A DNA stretch of 64,000 nt from contig OW203768.1 in the NCBI GenBank assembly GCA_934045905.1, positions 33,695,060 to 33,759,059 on the forward strand, in the 5' to 3' direction. The DNA comes from Leuctra nigra. Its lineage: Eukaryota > Arthropoda > Insecta > Plecoptera > Leuctridae. Shown in pieces: positions 11,223 to 24,400 of the stretch. Both the position numbers and the translations under genes were made by a program. Under the pieces are notes generated by a model. It was not told where the DNA came from. It saw only the letters and a program-made list of their open reading frames with translations, and did not search any database. How positions within the stretch are numbered: the first letter of the stretch is position 1; every line of letters starts with the position of its first letter.

Positions 11223-11258
11223 AAGATCTGCATTTTAACAACATTGGCAAGCTTTATT
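11217..11258. promoter_or_regulatory. Convergent poly(A) signals
   Basis: AATAAA on the + strand at 11217-11222 (F-box gene) and AATAAA on the - strand at 11253-11258 (Virilizer) lie 30 bases apart. Other - strand AATAAA copies lie upstream for Virilizer, inside the MULE-like element, at 11411-11416, 11532-11537 and 11625-11630. Which one is used cannot be told from sequence. Confidence 0.4.
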
Positions 11259-11345
11259 AGAATTGCACTGCAAAAATGTCGCACTGTTAGTTACATAATG
11301 ATTATGTATGTCTTATTCAATAAGATCGATAAGGTACTTAAATGG

Positions 11346-11712
11346 GGTAGTGACTAAAATCCCGACAGCCGGGATTTTCAGGTTAAAAAAAATAGTCCCA
11401 ACTGGCCTTGTTTATTTATATACTGGTTAAGAACGGCATTCAGTATGACCGTCCAGATGGCGCTATGGATAGCGTACTGGACCACGGTGCAAGAGGTCGT
11501 CGGTTCGAATCCGGCCGGGAGCACATTTTTTTTTATTTGTAATTTTCACAAGTTTTAATTCTGCCTAACCATAGAGTTATTTTTTTTAAGTTGCCCAGTT
11601 CGAATTTGTCTACCCATAGAGAGTTTTATTCCTTAGGCTGCCCAGTAAAACCGACGGTCGGGACTATTTTTTTAACCTGAAAGTCCCGGCTGTCGGGATC
11701 GTAGTCACACCC
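11346..11712. mobile_element. Mutator-like (MULE) MITE carrying a tRNA-Arg-like sequence
   Basis: About 53-bp terminal inverted repeats (GGTAGTGACTAAAATCCCGAC ... GTCGGGATCGTAGTCACACC) are flanked by a perfect 9-bp duplication cttaaatgg at 11337-11345 and 11713-11721. A 9-bp TSD with long TIRs fits the Mutator superfamily. Between the arms, 11449-11523 holds a tRNA-like unit with D-arm TGGCGCTATGGATAGCG, a central ACCACGGTGC and B box GGTTCGAATCC, resembling tRNA-Arg(ACG) but with a broken acceptor stem, followed by a T run (pol III-terminator-like). Confidence 0.85.
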
Positions 11713-11721
11713 CTTAAATGG

Positions 11722-12106
11722 TTGTCCGGCTTTTAAAACAATACGGAAACATTATGGAGCTTTCTTACATATTTTTAAAATTTGTATAAATTAACAATAT
11801 GTCAACTGTCCAGCCAGTGTTTATAGAAACAAACTGAAACACAGAATTAACAATTTCTGGTAAAACTAAAGATACTAGTAACGTGTGTATTTTTTTAACG
11901 ACACCTCATTTAACTTATTATTGGTTAAATCTAGGGTCAGTTATAAATGATTATTCCCAGTAGTTGCTCAACAACAGAGTTATTTTATCCAAATTAAAAA
12001 ATCAGAAGAAATAGGTACTAGAAATATTTAAAATGTTTGTAAGGTCACTATCCAGCCACTTATAACGGAGACGCAGAATAAATAAGTATGTACACAACAC
12101 TTTGCT
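11722..12106 (-). other. Virilizer 3' UTR (proximal part)
   Basis: AT-rich sequence directly after the Virilizer stop codon on the - strand. No AATAAA occurs on the - strand before the MULE-like element, so the 3' UTR probably runs into or through it. Confidence 0.5.
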
Positions 12107-12478
12107 TCACCGGGTGAACGTTCTGGTGTGTCTCAAGGGCTCTCTTCGCTGCAGCCCGCGGCCGTTGGACCCCGCGAACCTGTCCCTGTGGTCTTTCAGG
12201 GGCCACGCCGGGGGCCTGAGCCCCCTCCCCCCCGCCGCAAACCTCGCGGGGAACTTCTCTTCCGACCGCGTGAACGTCCTCATGTCCCTGCCCTCGAACT
12301 CCGCGCCGTCCGTCCACGCCTGTCCGGCGCGGCCGTTGCACCCGCGCTGCGCCGTCGCCCCGCGCTGCACGTTGCCGCAGCCGTTCTCGCGCCGGTACGA
12401 GGCCGGCATCGGGAAGAAGCGGCCGCGCTCCGAGGTGAAGGCGCGGCCTCGTCCACGCCCGCGTGCTCCAATCATATC
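12107..12478 (-). CDS. vir: Virilizer exon S (last): RG-rich C terminus
   Basis: Acceptor TTGCTTTAG, phase 0, residues 1451-1573 of the window product, stop at 12109-12107. It codes for GARGRGRGRAF-type RG repeats and ends RHTRTFTR, matching the RHVRSFTR end of vertebrate VIRMA. RG-rich tails bind RNA and are arginine-methylated in many proteins. Confidence 0.93.
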   Translation of the reverse strand, partial: DMIGARGRGRGRAFTSERGRFFPMPASYRRENGCGNVQRGATAQRGCNGRAGQAWTDGAEFEGRDMRTFTRSEEKFPARFAAGGRGLRPPAWPLKDHRDRFAGSNGRGLQRREPLRHTRTFTR

Positions 12479-15400
12479 CTAAAGCAAGCACGTCTCAACA
12501 TCAGTCATTTCATCTCGGAAACATCAAGATATCAATTGTATTCAAGACAGAGGAAGATAGCAATAGGACAGAAAGATGCCTTTATTCGGCCGACTGGTGT
12601 TTGAACCCGGGACCTCTCACTTGCCCCTCCAACAGCCGAGTACAGCAGTTGGTAGAGCTCTCGCCTGGCAAGCACGTGAGAGGTTCTGGGTTCAAGCGCC
12701 GCTGCGGCTTGCACATCCCTTCCCTCATCCTGAATTATATCTCTCATCTTTTGATTATCCTCTTAAATGAGTATTTATTGCAATGCAAGAGAAAATAACA
12801 AAATAGATAGATATTTGAGGTGGATATGGAGGAAGATGAAGACATTTCAGGCATTAGTTTCCACAAGTCTACCGGTTCTTGAATTGGTTCAAAATAATAT
12901 ATGAGTTCATTCATAAGATATTTCTCTGATCATTATGTACCATAAAAACCAAACGATTCCCATCCAGATCTTACAAACTTCCTTTAAAGTTGTAATGACC
13001 CGCCCCCCTGACCCTATGTGCCGCCATGTAGACTGACCTTGGCCGCGCGCATGGCCAGCTTGTTGTATCCCGTGGGTCCTGTGGGCTGCTGTCCGGAAGA
13101 CTCCAGAGCCACGAAGTCGTCCACGTGAAGCGAGGGCGGTCGCGACGTGTTGGGCGGTCGCGATCGGAACAGGTCGCCTCGCTGCGGCGTCGCGCGACCG
13201 AAGCCGCGACCTCGCATGGGAGCCACTGCGCAACAGAAACATCGCTCTTAGAGATTACGGCAATAATTCTAAATGAAGGACTACCTACTGACCTGTTAGA
13301 AAGTAGGTAGATTCAAGTTGCAGGAGCACTTATTTTTCAAGCAATATTATTACCGTATTTACTCGCATATAAGCCACCTTAATATAAGCCGCACACCAGT
13401 TTTTGGAAGTCTGTGTTTGAAAAACACTTTGTATGCGAAAATAAGCCACAGGATGTAATAAAAATAGACGTTTGCCAGTATCTATTACAGTAGAGCCTCG
13501 AATAATCATATAATGGATTTTTTATTTAGTCTGAAAACAGTAGGTAGCTAACTAAAAACAAAGTTACATGTCGAAAACACTTGTACAATATGCTAATGCT
13601 ATGTTTACCTATGTATGTTTATTCATAACATTTCAATAACCTCCAAGGTTCGTTTTCGAACCTTTTTCGAACCTCCCGCCTTTTTTTCCCGCCATGTTTC
13701 ATTCAAATAATGCGACCAACCTCTTGTCACTGGTCCAACCTCTTGTCTTAACAGGTACAGTAAAATGGTAAAACCTTGGTAAATAGAACCCCTGTAAGCC
13801 GAAATCCATCATAAATCAAAGAAAACTCAAATCCTGCCACACTTTAGGGTGTTCCATGTTCTAATAAATGTTGAACCGAATTTTTCATGCCGTAATTCGA
13901 AGTGCTATTTGGTCACAAGTAGCAACTTAGCGTTGATTTCAGTTTAGAAGTCGAAGTAATTTCCTTGTTGAGTAAAATTTTCGAAGAATAAAAACGAAAT
14001 AACATGATTGTTGCGATCTAAACTGTGCTATACTTTTGGAACAGAGTGTACTTTCGGGTCCTGCATATGCTAGCCAGCAGTTACCTGACCATTGCGGAAG
14101 GAAGGATTGTTTTGTTTGTCTCTGTTGAAAGGTCTGCGAACTCACAGTAATCCAGATAACAAATAACTTGACTTGACGGCATATTTTATTTTATTTTGAT
14201 GATATTGCATGTTTATGGTATTTGAATAAATAATAGTGGTAATATAGAAAACTATTCGCGATCTAATGAAGTGAAGATTATCACGCAAAAGTTAAAATAT
14301 AATGGTGTATATTTGAACTTTCCAAACTTCATTGTAACACAATGCAAAATCAAAAATAGTATGACGATGACGAGATAATTTTTGAAGAATATTGAACTTT
14401 TATTTTCGCATAAAAATGCGAAGTATTTATGGAGTATACAATCACAGGATTACCATCTCTCAACTGGGGCAAGTATTTTCGAAATGAAATTTCATTATGG
14501 CGTTGAAGAGAGGAAGAAAAGTGTTGAAATATATTTAAATTTCGAGCAGTATATTTCGCGTTTTTGTTCCAATTCTATTATTAAGTCAATGTCTCTGTAT
14601 AGATACAAATAAAAATAATATCTGAGTAACAAACACCCATGGTGACTGGTGCTTATGCCTGCTTATCTTTACTACACATCTGGAAAACATCATTTTCTGA
14701 AAAAAGGTTCGGTTCGTTTAAGGTTCAAAATTTCGAACCTTTTGAAAAGGTTCGGTTCGAACAAAATGAGGTTCGCCCAACCCTACATTTCAATATGCTA
14801 ATTTGCTATGTTTATGTAAATTGCCAAGTCCACACATCATAATATTCAGAGCTTTTCACTTCACGAAGTAACAAAACCCTTGACAGAGAGGGTGGGAACT
14901 GCCGACCATCTGCCGACTGAGCCTCTGTGGCAAAAGGTCTGGTGGGGTGGGGGAAATAAGTTTCTCTGAAACTGAACAAGGGGATGGGGGAACGCCAAGG
15001 CCAGGCAGGCAGATGCAAGCTTTCTTGGAATAACCACTTTGTACAAAATGATCCTTTGCCCGGGCAGAAGAAATAAGTGGGAAAATTAATCATATAAAAG
15101 AATAATATTTACTCTGGGGTCAGAGCTGAGCAGTGATGAAGTAGGACAGAGAAAGTGACGCGCATTTAAATGGGAAAAATCGTCTTTGCGCGCAATTATA
15201 AGCCGCCCGCAATTATAAGCCGCAGTAGGATTTCAAGGTAGTAAATAATTGAATACACCCGCGGCTTATATGCGAGTAAATACGGTACTCACCGAAGGGG
15301 CGCTTGTTGCGCGTCTCTGCCGCGAGGAAGCGTGCGTCGTCGCCGCGCTTCTTGATGAGATCCACGTCGTCGTTGTCGATGCTCGGCAGTCCGGCCTGCG

Positions 15401-18400
15401 CGCGGCACAACTGCTCCGTCGCCACTGTCAGCTGCAGGTCGGGCAGCAGGTCGCGACTCAGCTCCAGCAGGTCGCACATCACCTGCGACAGTCACACGCG
15501 GTCAAGATGTCTTCGCGGGTGTGTGTGGGCACAGTTGTGGGGTGGACAAGTGATTTACATGGCACAACTCCTTGAACAACTTGTGTCACATTCACATTTT
15601 TCATACAATTTTGGATGAAAACAAAATTTTTCATCAAAATTTCATCATCATCAATTTTTCAAACAAAATTATTCACAACATTGCATATTTACACAATGCC
15701 ACTTCTTGTTACAGAACTTGAGCTCAACTTTTACATATATCATTTTTCCATTCAAGAAGAGTGACACAGAAGTTGAACAAGAAGTTGCTCCGTCAAAATT
15801 GGGCTTTAGACAACCAGATTTCCATACAGCGTTACTATCTCCGTGAGAGAAGGGAAATCTGCACAAATGTATCCATTTCTTGGGAAAACATGATCGGTTG
15901 AATGGCTTGCATTCAAATCCATTCAATGGATTTTTGACAACTTGATCTACCAACATGGAAGAATATTTCTTGGAATTGAGCGTTTTGTGTGGGTTCTAGG
16001 TATTCCTCTTCCTTTTAAAATAAAATCTTAAACCTTATTTATTTCATTAAATATTTTTAATGAAATGTTACACACTGCGCAAATAATCCTAATTTCAAAG
16101 AAAATAGCTTGAAGCTTGAGATTTTGAATGTTAATTAATATTTAAGGTCAGAGATACCCGTTACATAGTTTGATCTCTACAATGTATCAACTTCCTACTA
16201 CGATGTTCAGACGGCTAAGAGTGACGATGCGTTCGCGGACGTACCTGGTCCATGTCTTGATCGAGGTCGTCATTGGGCGGCGGCGCCAGCCAATAGGACG
16301 AGCTCAATCGCTCCTCCTCCACCTCGCCCAGTTGGAACACCTGTCGCGCAGAGAACTGCGCCAGTAGCGTGTCGGGAGCGGTCAGCACAGGCTCCACCCA
16401 TTCTACACGCAGAGCACGATATCAACAAGTTGCAATGGTTTTACAAGTGACCAGAGCCAGGGAACGAGATAACTGTTAAACTAATAATTAGAGCCAGTTT
16501 TAAATGGTGATGCGCGAATTCGCGAATTGTTCTGATTGCACTATTTTCTTCTACTAAAATCCATTTCATTGTGTATAGATCCCAAATCTACCATTTTTAC
16601 ATCGCGAAAAAAAACGAAATCCAACACTGATCGCGATATTCAACATTTTCCGCGAAATGACCACGAAATGAAGGTTTTCTATTAAAATTACTGCTTTTAT
16701 CCCCCTAACAGGTCACACAACAACAAACGAAACCAGTTTCTTTCCATGTGCTACTCACTCAACCCCTCCCCCTCGCCAGACACTTTGCTACCCACCCTCA
16801 AAGTGAACCAGACCAGTCTAACCAGTTGATGATGCCTCCAGGCTGCTTTGTTTTGAGCCCCCATCTGTTCAAGGTCGACCAGTTTCCCCCCCCCCCCTTC
16901 CACCCTCAACCAGTCGCAACTATTCAGAAGGATATTTTGGAACAATTTCTGCACTGAAAATTGTTGGATTGGGAAAGAATATATCTTTTCAAACTATACA
17001 TTTTGCGTCATGAAATTTTAAATATTATGTATCATCTATACAGAGAAAATGTGGGTTGGGGAAAAGACAGTACAGAGCATTAAAGACGCCATTCTAGACA
17101 AGCCTATTTCAGTGCTAATAGTGCATGACCAATCCATTCCAATCCCTACTCCAAAGTGGCATACATGTTTTTCATCAAATTATGGTTTCTGGGGGCTATT
17201 ACAATGTGTTTTATAACCAATTTAATATCACCACAAAATCGCGCAATCCCTCTTCCAGAAAAAACACAAAAAACGAAATTGATGATTTTAAAAACGAATT
17301 TTATGAAATAAAATCACCATTTAAAACTGGCTCTACTAATAATGTATGGTTGGCACTTGAAATCTATTTTTCGTTTATCTATTGATGTCAAACTAAATAT
17401 TGAGCTTCGATATTGTGCAAACAATTCAATTTTAACATCGCTTGATTTTGATTTGAAGCTTTTGGTCTGGTTCACACTAGAACTTATGGGCTGGTATTTC
17501 TTGTTTGTTTACCAATTCTTCATCAGACATAACAGTACAGATCATCAAGTGTCAGTTCACACATTTGTTATTACGAAAACAAATTTAATAGGTCAATAGG
17601 TCCATTTCAAAAGAGACACAACGTCAAAATTATTTCCAATTAATGTGGAACTAAAACTGACTATAACAGCATGTTGAATCCTACGCCTACTGCTAATGTC
17701 GGGCATCGGACTGCGATGGGAGTGTTACCTGCGAGCGCGACCTCTGCGGTCTTGTCCACCTCCCCCTCCTCCTCCAGCAGTCTGGCCAGACACGACACAT
17801 TCTCCAGCAGACTCTCCAGCCCCTCCTCCTCTCCAGCACACTCCTGCAGCAGCTTTTCCAGGCGGATCACAGGGTGCTCCAGACCCTTCCTGGAAACCAA
17901 GAAAGAGCATTGTGATTCAAATGTGAATGAAAGAAATTGAAGAATGAAGCCACCACATATCCATAGACCCCAAAACTACTTATGGCCAACCACCACCGAT
18001 TTTCCATCTCGCAACGCCTGCCAATTTTGAGACTGCAACCAAACTGTTGAAGAAGGACTATATATTGAAGTGACCAAGTATTATAAAATTAATCAATATT
18101 CGTGCATTGTTGATTAATGATTACTGATTACTGATTAGTGATTACATATTTGAAATATTTTGCAAAAAGTTGCATATTTTGCAGAATTTCAATGTTAGTG
18201 AAATTCTGAAATTACAAAGGTACACTCAGTCATAGCTTTTGGAAAATCAACATTTAAAAAAAGTGATGAACAATGCACAAAGAGTATTTCATTCTCCACA
18301 TCTTTTTAGCTTTCATGACATTTTGTCTAACTTCAACTTTGCTTTCACAATTTCCGAATTCCCAGATTAGACAATGATCCATCCCCCTAATCGCCCACTT

Positions 18401-21400
18401 GGGATGCTTGTTGAGTGAGCCGGCACTGACCTCCAGTCCAGCAGCGTGGCCAGCTCCGTCATGGTGATGGCCAGCGTCCGCGCCTCATCGAACCCCTCGC
18501 ACGAGAGACACACGCGCAGGAACTCCAGGCTGGTGGCGAGCGCGCAGTGCAGCGTGTTGTTGAGCGCGCTGAAGCCCGCGCACAGCTTGTCGAACAGCGA
18601 GCGCAGCGCGGGCGGCGCGCACTTGACGGCGCAAGCGCGCAGGTGGTACAGCGTGTAGTCGTGCTCGCCGAGGACCAGCAGCGTTCTGGAGGGAAGACAC
18701 GTTGTATCGCATTGCACGATTTCATGGCATTTCATGCGATACACAACACAATATTTGACTGTCTTATAGCAATACTTAGATCAAATGCTCCATCTTGGTT
18801 AACTCAATCAGCTAATCAGAACTTTGTCAAATTAAAAGTCTACATAAATATACTTATAGTGCCAGCAACAAGCGCCAAATCGCTCGCGCTTGCACCACTT
18901 TAAGGTGCGAGCGATTTTGCCGCTTATTGCTGGCACTTTTTTGGGTATATTTGGAGACAAAATGGGTTGACGAAATAGTGATAACTGATAACCCTAAGTT
19001 TGTCTTATATATACTCATGATTAAATTTTGACATAAATTGGTTAACGGGTTTAGTCTCCAATCGTATCGGAAATGTCATCGTTTAGAGCGGTTTTATTTT
19101 AAAAACGGCGCTTAATTAACAATGCAAGAAGCAAAATTTTAAAATTGCTATAAATATAAATACTGATCATGTGAACATCATATCAAAGTATCACCCACTT
19201 GTGAAACAATTTTTCTTTCTTAATTTTCTAAAACGGCCGAGCGCTTGTATCACCTTAAAAGATATATAATTCAACAACCTGTATGATACCTTCCATCACT
19301 AACATCTAGTCCATGAGACCGCAACGACTGACCTGGCCGCGGGGAGGAGCGTGCTGGAGCCCTGCTCTGGGTCGGCCAGATGCTGCAGCAGAGCGGTCGC
19401 CATGGTGACCAGCAGGTCGCGACCCGGCAGCGCGTTGCACAGTGCCACGTCCGGAGCCACAAGCGAGGTCTCCACGTCGCACAGGCATTGCATCACAGCG
19501 ATCACGCATTCCTGCAGCAATGCAACGTGATACGTTCAGCTCGGTCACAGATGTTGACACATTCTACATTGTGTTTTGCTACACCATTTTTACTGCCGTG
19601 AGAGAAAGAAGTGGTTGTACAACACTTTATACAAAGGGCTCCATTTAAAGTACCTACCTACTTATAAAAGATTAACAGGAAATTAGCTCTATCCAAAAGT
19701 GCTAGAGAACTTTACCACACGTGATTATTTGACATTTAGGTGGACTTTTGAGTAGGTTTTGAGTACTTCCTTCATTTTAAAAATGCACACATTTGTCTCC
19801 TTTCTGCATGATTCATTTAGCTAATTGTAGTGGTAGGGACGTCGATCAGGAGAAAATAAAGATGACCGAGGAGAATGTTAGAAGGAGCTCGAGGATGCAC
19901 CTAACCACATTGGCTTTCAAATGAAGAACACAGGTTGGATGCAGGCAAAGTATCCAGTAGGTATTGAACATCCAACTCTGTGTGGATGAGTCAAATGCAC
20001 ACAATGAAATAAAGAATACATAAAATGTGGGTAATTTGGGAGATAAGTATGTTTTGTTATGATCTTTTCTTATCATCATAATGATGATGCAATGCTGGGT
20101 GCTGACCTGCGCTTGTACGTGAGCCGGCGACGTGGCCACGCGCGTGAGCACGTCGCACATGGCTGGCACGAGCAGCGGATACTTGTCGTCCCCCTTGGCG
20201 CCGGCCACATGTCCTGACATCAGCTGCACCAGACACGCCTTGACCGGCGCGTGCGACGCCATGCACGCCAGGAAGTTGAGCAGCCGCGTGGCGTGCGCCG
20301 TGGCCTCGGCGTTGCCGGGCAGGTGCGCGGGCAGCGGGTCCAGCAGCGCGCGCGCCACGGTCAGCGCAGTCGGTGCCGCCAGGTCCGCCAGCTGCACGCA
20401 CACGCGCCGCAGCAGCTGCAGCAGCGGGGAGAAGCCCGACGAGGAGAGCGTGGTGATGACGTCGGCGAGCGAGGAGGACACCGGGTGGAGGTGCGCGGAC
20501 CACAGCTTGCGCGCGTGCACGGTGAGCGCGGCCTCACTCTCGGGCGGCTGCGTCCTGCGGAACAAGGACATGCGTTACAGTCAGGCTACAGGTGGATACA
20601 ATGTTTGTTGATTATGAAATCAGAGGTGATAAATCTAGTAAGATAGTAACTTCCCCTGGAGCTACAGATAGAAAACAGACTACACAGTACATTCTTCAGC
20701 AAAGAAGTTGCAAAAAAAAAAAATCTTCCAAGTGTTAGGTACTGTACAGTTAAACATATAAATAGTTCAGTCAGTAAACCGGCTTGAATGAAATTTTAAA
20801 AAAAGCAGTGTATCATCAGCAATGGGAGTAGTACTATTATTGGTACAGACCTACTAAAAACATTGTTTCTCAAGTTTTTTGTTTTCAGTTTATTTTATGC
20901 CTACAATATTTTCCGATTTTGGAAAATCGGAAATCGGAAAATCGGAAAATCTTGAAAGAGTTTCAAGATGGCGGACGGTGTAGTGCTTCATTCTCAGAGA
21001 CAAGTTAAAAATAAAGTGGATTCTGCAGTATGCCCACACTGCACGAAGATTGTAAAGAAAAGTGGTATAAAGTGTATGATGTGTGGTAAATGGAACCATT
21101 TTTCATGTGCTGGGCTGGCCAGCAAGAACTATAAAGCAGGCAGTGAAAGTACATGGACCTGTGAGGGGTGTAAAAGTAAGGTTAGGGTTGATGAAAACAT
21201 TGGAGGAGATAAAGTGTTTGTTAAACAGAGGAGGCACAAGACTGTGGGAAAAACAGAGAAACTTGTTAAGTGGATACTTGAACAAATAAAGTATGAAGAA
21301 CAGGGTGGAATGAAGAAGAAGATGAAACAAAATAGGCATCGAGTATTGAAGTCAGAAGTCGTCAAGGGAATAGTAGCAACGTTCATGTGGATGGAAGGTA

Positions 21401-24400
21401 GGCTGCAAGAGATGGAGAAACAACTAGAAGAAGTTCGGTCAAGTCAGTCAGACCAGGGCAGCAGCGACCTGAGTGGGCCGAACATCGCACCGAGTGACGT
21501 GGGCAGCAGCGACCTGAGTGGGCCGAACATCGCACCGAGTGACGTGGGCAGCAGTGACCTGAGTGGGCCGAACATCGCTCCGAGTGACGTGGGCAGCAGT
21601 GACCTGAGTGGGCCGAACATCGCACCGAGTGACCAGGGCAGCACCGACCTGAGTGAACCGAACATCGCACCGAGTGACCAGGGCAGCACCGACCTGAGTG
21701 AACCGAACATCGCACCGAGTGACCAGGGCAGCACCGACCTGAGTGAACCGAACATCGCACCGAGTGACCAGGGCAGCACCGACCTGAGTGAACCGAACAT
21801 CGCACCGAGTGACCAGGGCAGCAGCGACCTGAGTGGGCCAAACATCGCACCGAGTGACGTGGGCAGCAGCGACCTAAGTGAACCGAACATCGCACCGAGT
21901 GACCAGGGCAGCAGCGACCTGAGTGGGCCGAACATCGCACCGAGTGACGTGGGCAGCAGCGACCTGAGTGAACCGAACATTGCACTGAGTGACCAGGGCA
22001 GCAGCAACCCGAGTGGGCCCAGCAATGACGGCAGAGAGTCGGGTGGCCGGAGCAACGGCGGGACTGAGTGCCACCTCTTGTTAGGGGACATCAGTGGCAG
22101 TATGGGGGTTGGGTTCTGCGCTGATCAGGCAGGTTTTCGGGCGCATCAGCTGCCTGGAATTCGCATCCAGAAGCTGTCTAGTGAGATGGAAAACTACTGC
22201 ATTAGAGAAGAACCAGTGACGGTTACGTTGTTTGTTGGCACTCGGGACTTGCTTGAGGGAAGGAGTAGGAATGACATTATGGATGATGTGAGGGAGTTAC
22301 TGAAGGCAGTGAAGAGCAGATTTGGAGTGTCATGCAAAGTATACATGGCTAGCATGCTGACGGGGAAAGGGAGTGGTCCCAGAGAGTTGAATAATTGTGT
22401 CAGAGCCGTGTGTAAGGAACAAGGTGTGTGGAACATTAGCTTGAGGGGAATGCAAAGGGGGTTGTTGGGGAAATGGGACTGGCATCGATCAATTGGTGAA
22501 GGATTATGAAATGTAATAGAAGAGAGAACAAGTGAGAGGAGTCATCGGGGTTTTTGGAGCCGCACAGTGTGGAGACGAGTGACGTAGTTCAGGAAACAGC
22601 CCCGGAAGCAGGATCTAACAGAGCAAAGAGAAGAACCAGGAAAGAAAGACAAATAGGAAGTAGAATTGAATTTACATTTGGTACGCTGAACATTGTTTCA
22701 TTGAATGGAAAGGTAGAAGAAATGATAGATGTGATGGTTGAAAGGAAGTTATTGTTTCTAGGGCTAAGTGAAGCAAAGTGGAAAGGAAGTGGTTCGAAGG
22801 ACTTGAGAAATGGCTTTAAGCTGTGGTGGTCTGGTGGCTTGGAGGGAAGGAATGGAGTGGCGGTAGTAGTGAGTCCGAAGGTTAGTGACTTTGTGGTGGA
22901 TGTGAAGTGTCACAGCGACAGGTTGATGTCACTGATATTGAAGGCAAGTGACAAGATGACAGTGGAGGTTGTGCAGGTGTACGCACCACAGGCAGGTCGA
23001 GCAGTGGAAGAGAAAGAGAGTTTTAGTGAGGAAATAGAAAAGGTATTGGAGAGATCAAAGTATGAATTAATTGTGATGGGAGACTTTAATGCGAAGGTAG
23101 GGAGTGACAGAAAGGGCTATGAGGAGGTGCTGGGGAAGTATGGGGTAGACGAGAGAAACAGAGATGGGGAGAGGCTGCTGGATATGTGTAGAAGAAATCA
23201 ACTGAAAATAGGCAACAGCTGGTTTCAGAAGAGAAGAAGCCATTGTATAACAAGATACGGCTACGGTGAGGACAGATCGGAGTCCGTGATAGATTACATC
23301 TGTGTGGGGGACAGCTTGAGGCAGAGCATCATAGACATCAAGGTATGCCCAGCCGTTTCACTCGACAGTGACCATCGACTGCTCGAGTGCACGCTCAGGA
23401 TCGATGTGCAGAAACCAGTAGTGACTGTCTCACATAAGAGAATCAAAGGATGGAAACTACAGGACCCCGCGGTGAAGAACGAATTCAGAAATAAGATCAA
23501 GAACAGAGTGCCTGTTGGAGAGTTGAGGGATGTGGAAGAAGAATGGCAGGAGTTCAAGAATGCTATAGTAGCTGGGGCTGAACAATTGTGTGGAAGAGCA
23601 GGTGGAAGAAGGAAGGAGAAGGAGACAAGATGGTGGAACAACAGAGTAAAAGTTGCTGTGAAGGAGAAAAGACTAGCATGGCAGAAGTACGAATTAGACA
23701 GATCGTTAGAAAGTAAACATCAGTACAGAATATGCAGAAGAAATGTGGCATGCATTGTAGAAGAAGAGAAGGACAAATCAATGGAGGAGTTAGCAGACAA
23801 GTTGGTGGAAGATTTTAATGGCAACAAAAAGATGATCTATGGACTAGTCAAGGAAAAAAGGGGAACTCGAGACGATCTAAAGAGTATGAAGAATGACAAG
23901 GGTGATCTGATAAGTGATGTAATGAAGATAAACCAGATGTGGGGGAAGTATTTTGAGAATCTTTTAAATGTAAAAAAGGATCTTAATGTATCAATGGGTG
24001 AAGAAGAGCTGCAGATTGGAAGTGAAATGGAAGACAGTGAGATGGAGGAAGATCTTTGTGATGCAGAAGTAACTAGAGCCATGCGGGAAATGAAGAATGG
24101 TCGTGCGCCTGGTATTGATGAGGTTACCATAGAAATGGTAAAAGCTGCAGGGGAGGATGGTAGAAGATGGCTTTGTAGAGTGATCCGAGCAGCATGGGAA
24201 CAGAAGAGAATTCCAGTTGATTGGGAAAAGGGGATTATTGTTCCCCTTTTTAAGAAAGGAGATCGAAGGAAATGTAATAATTACCGGGGTGTGACCTTAC
24301 TCTGTCAGTGTGCGAAGTTGTTTGAGAAGATAGTGGAACGGAGATTGAAGAATTATGTTGAAGAGGGGTTGCGAGAAGAACAGTATGGATTTCGGAGAGG

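Noticed and set aside
11337..11721. TTAA-target element (piggyBac/Kolobok) instead of Mutator-like
   Set aside because: TTAA occurs at both ends, but then the ends do not match in length; the perfect 9-bp duplication gives clean TIRs.
21383..22091. Long - strand open frames of 200 and 215 codons with Cys/His/Arg or Leu/Phe-rich repeats
   Set aside because: They are the 45-bp minisatellite of LINE ORF1 read on the other strand; a repeat unit with no stop in any frame gives such frames for free.
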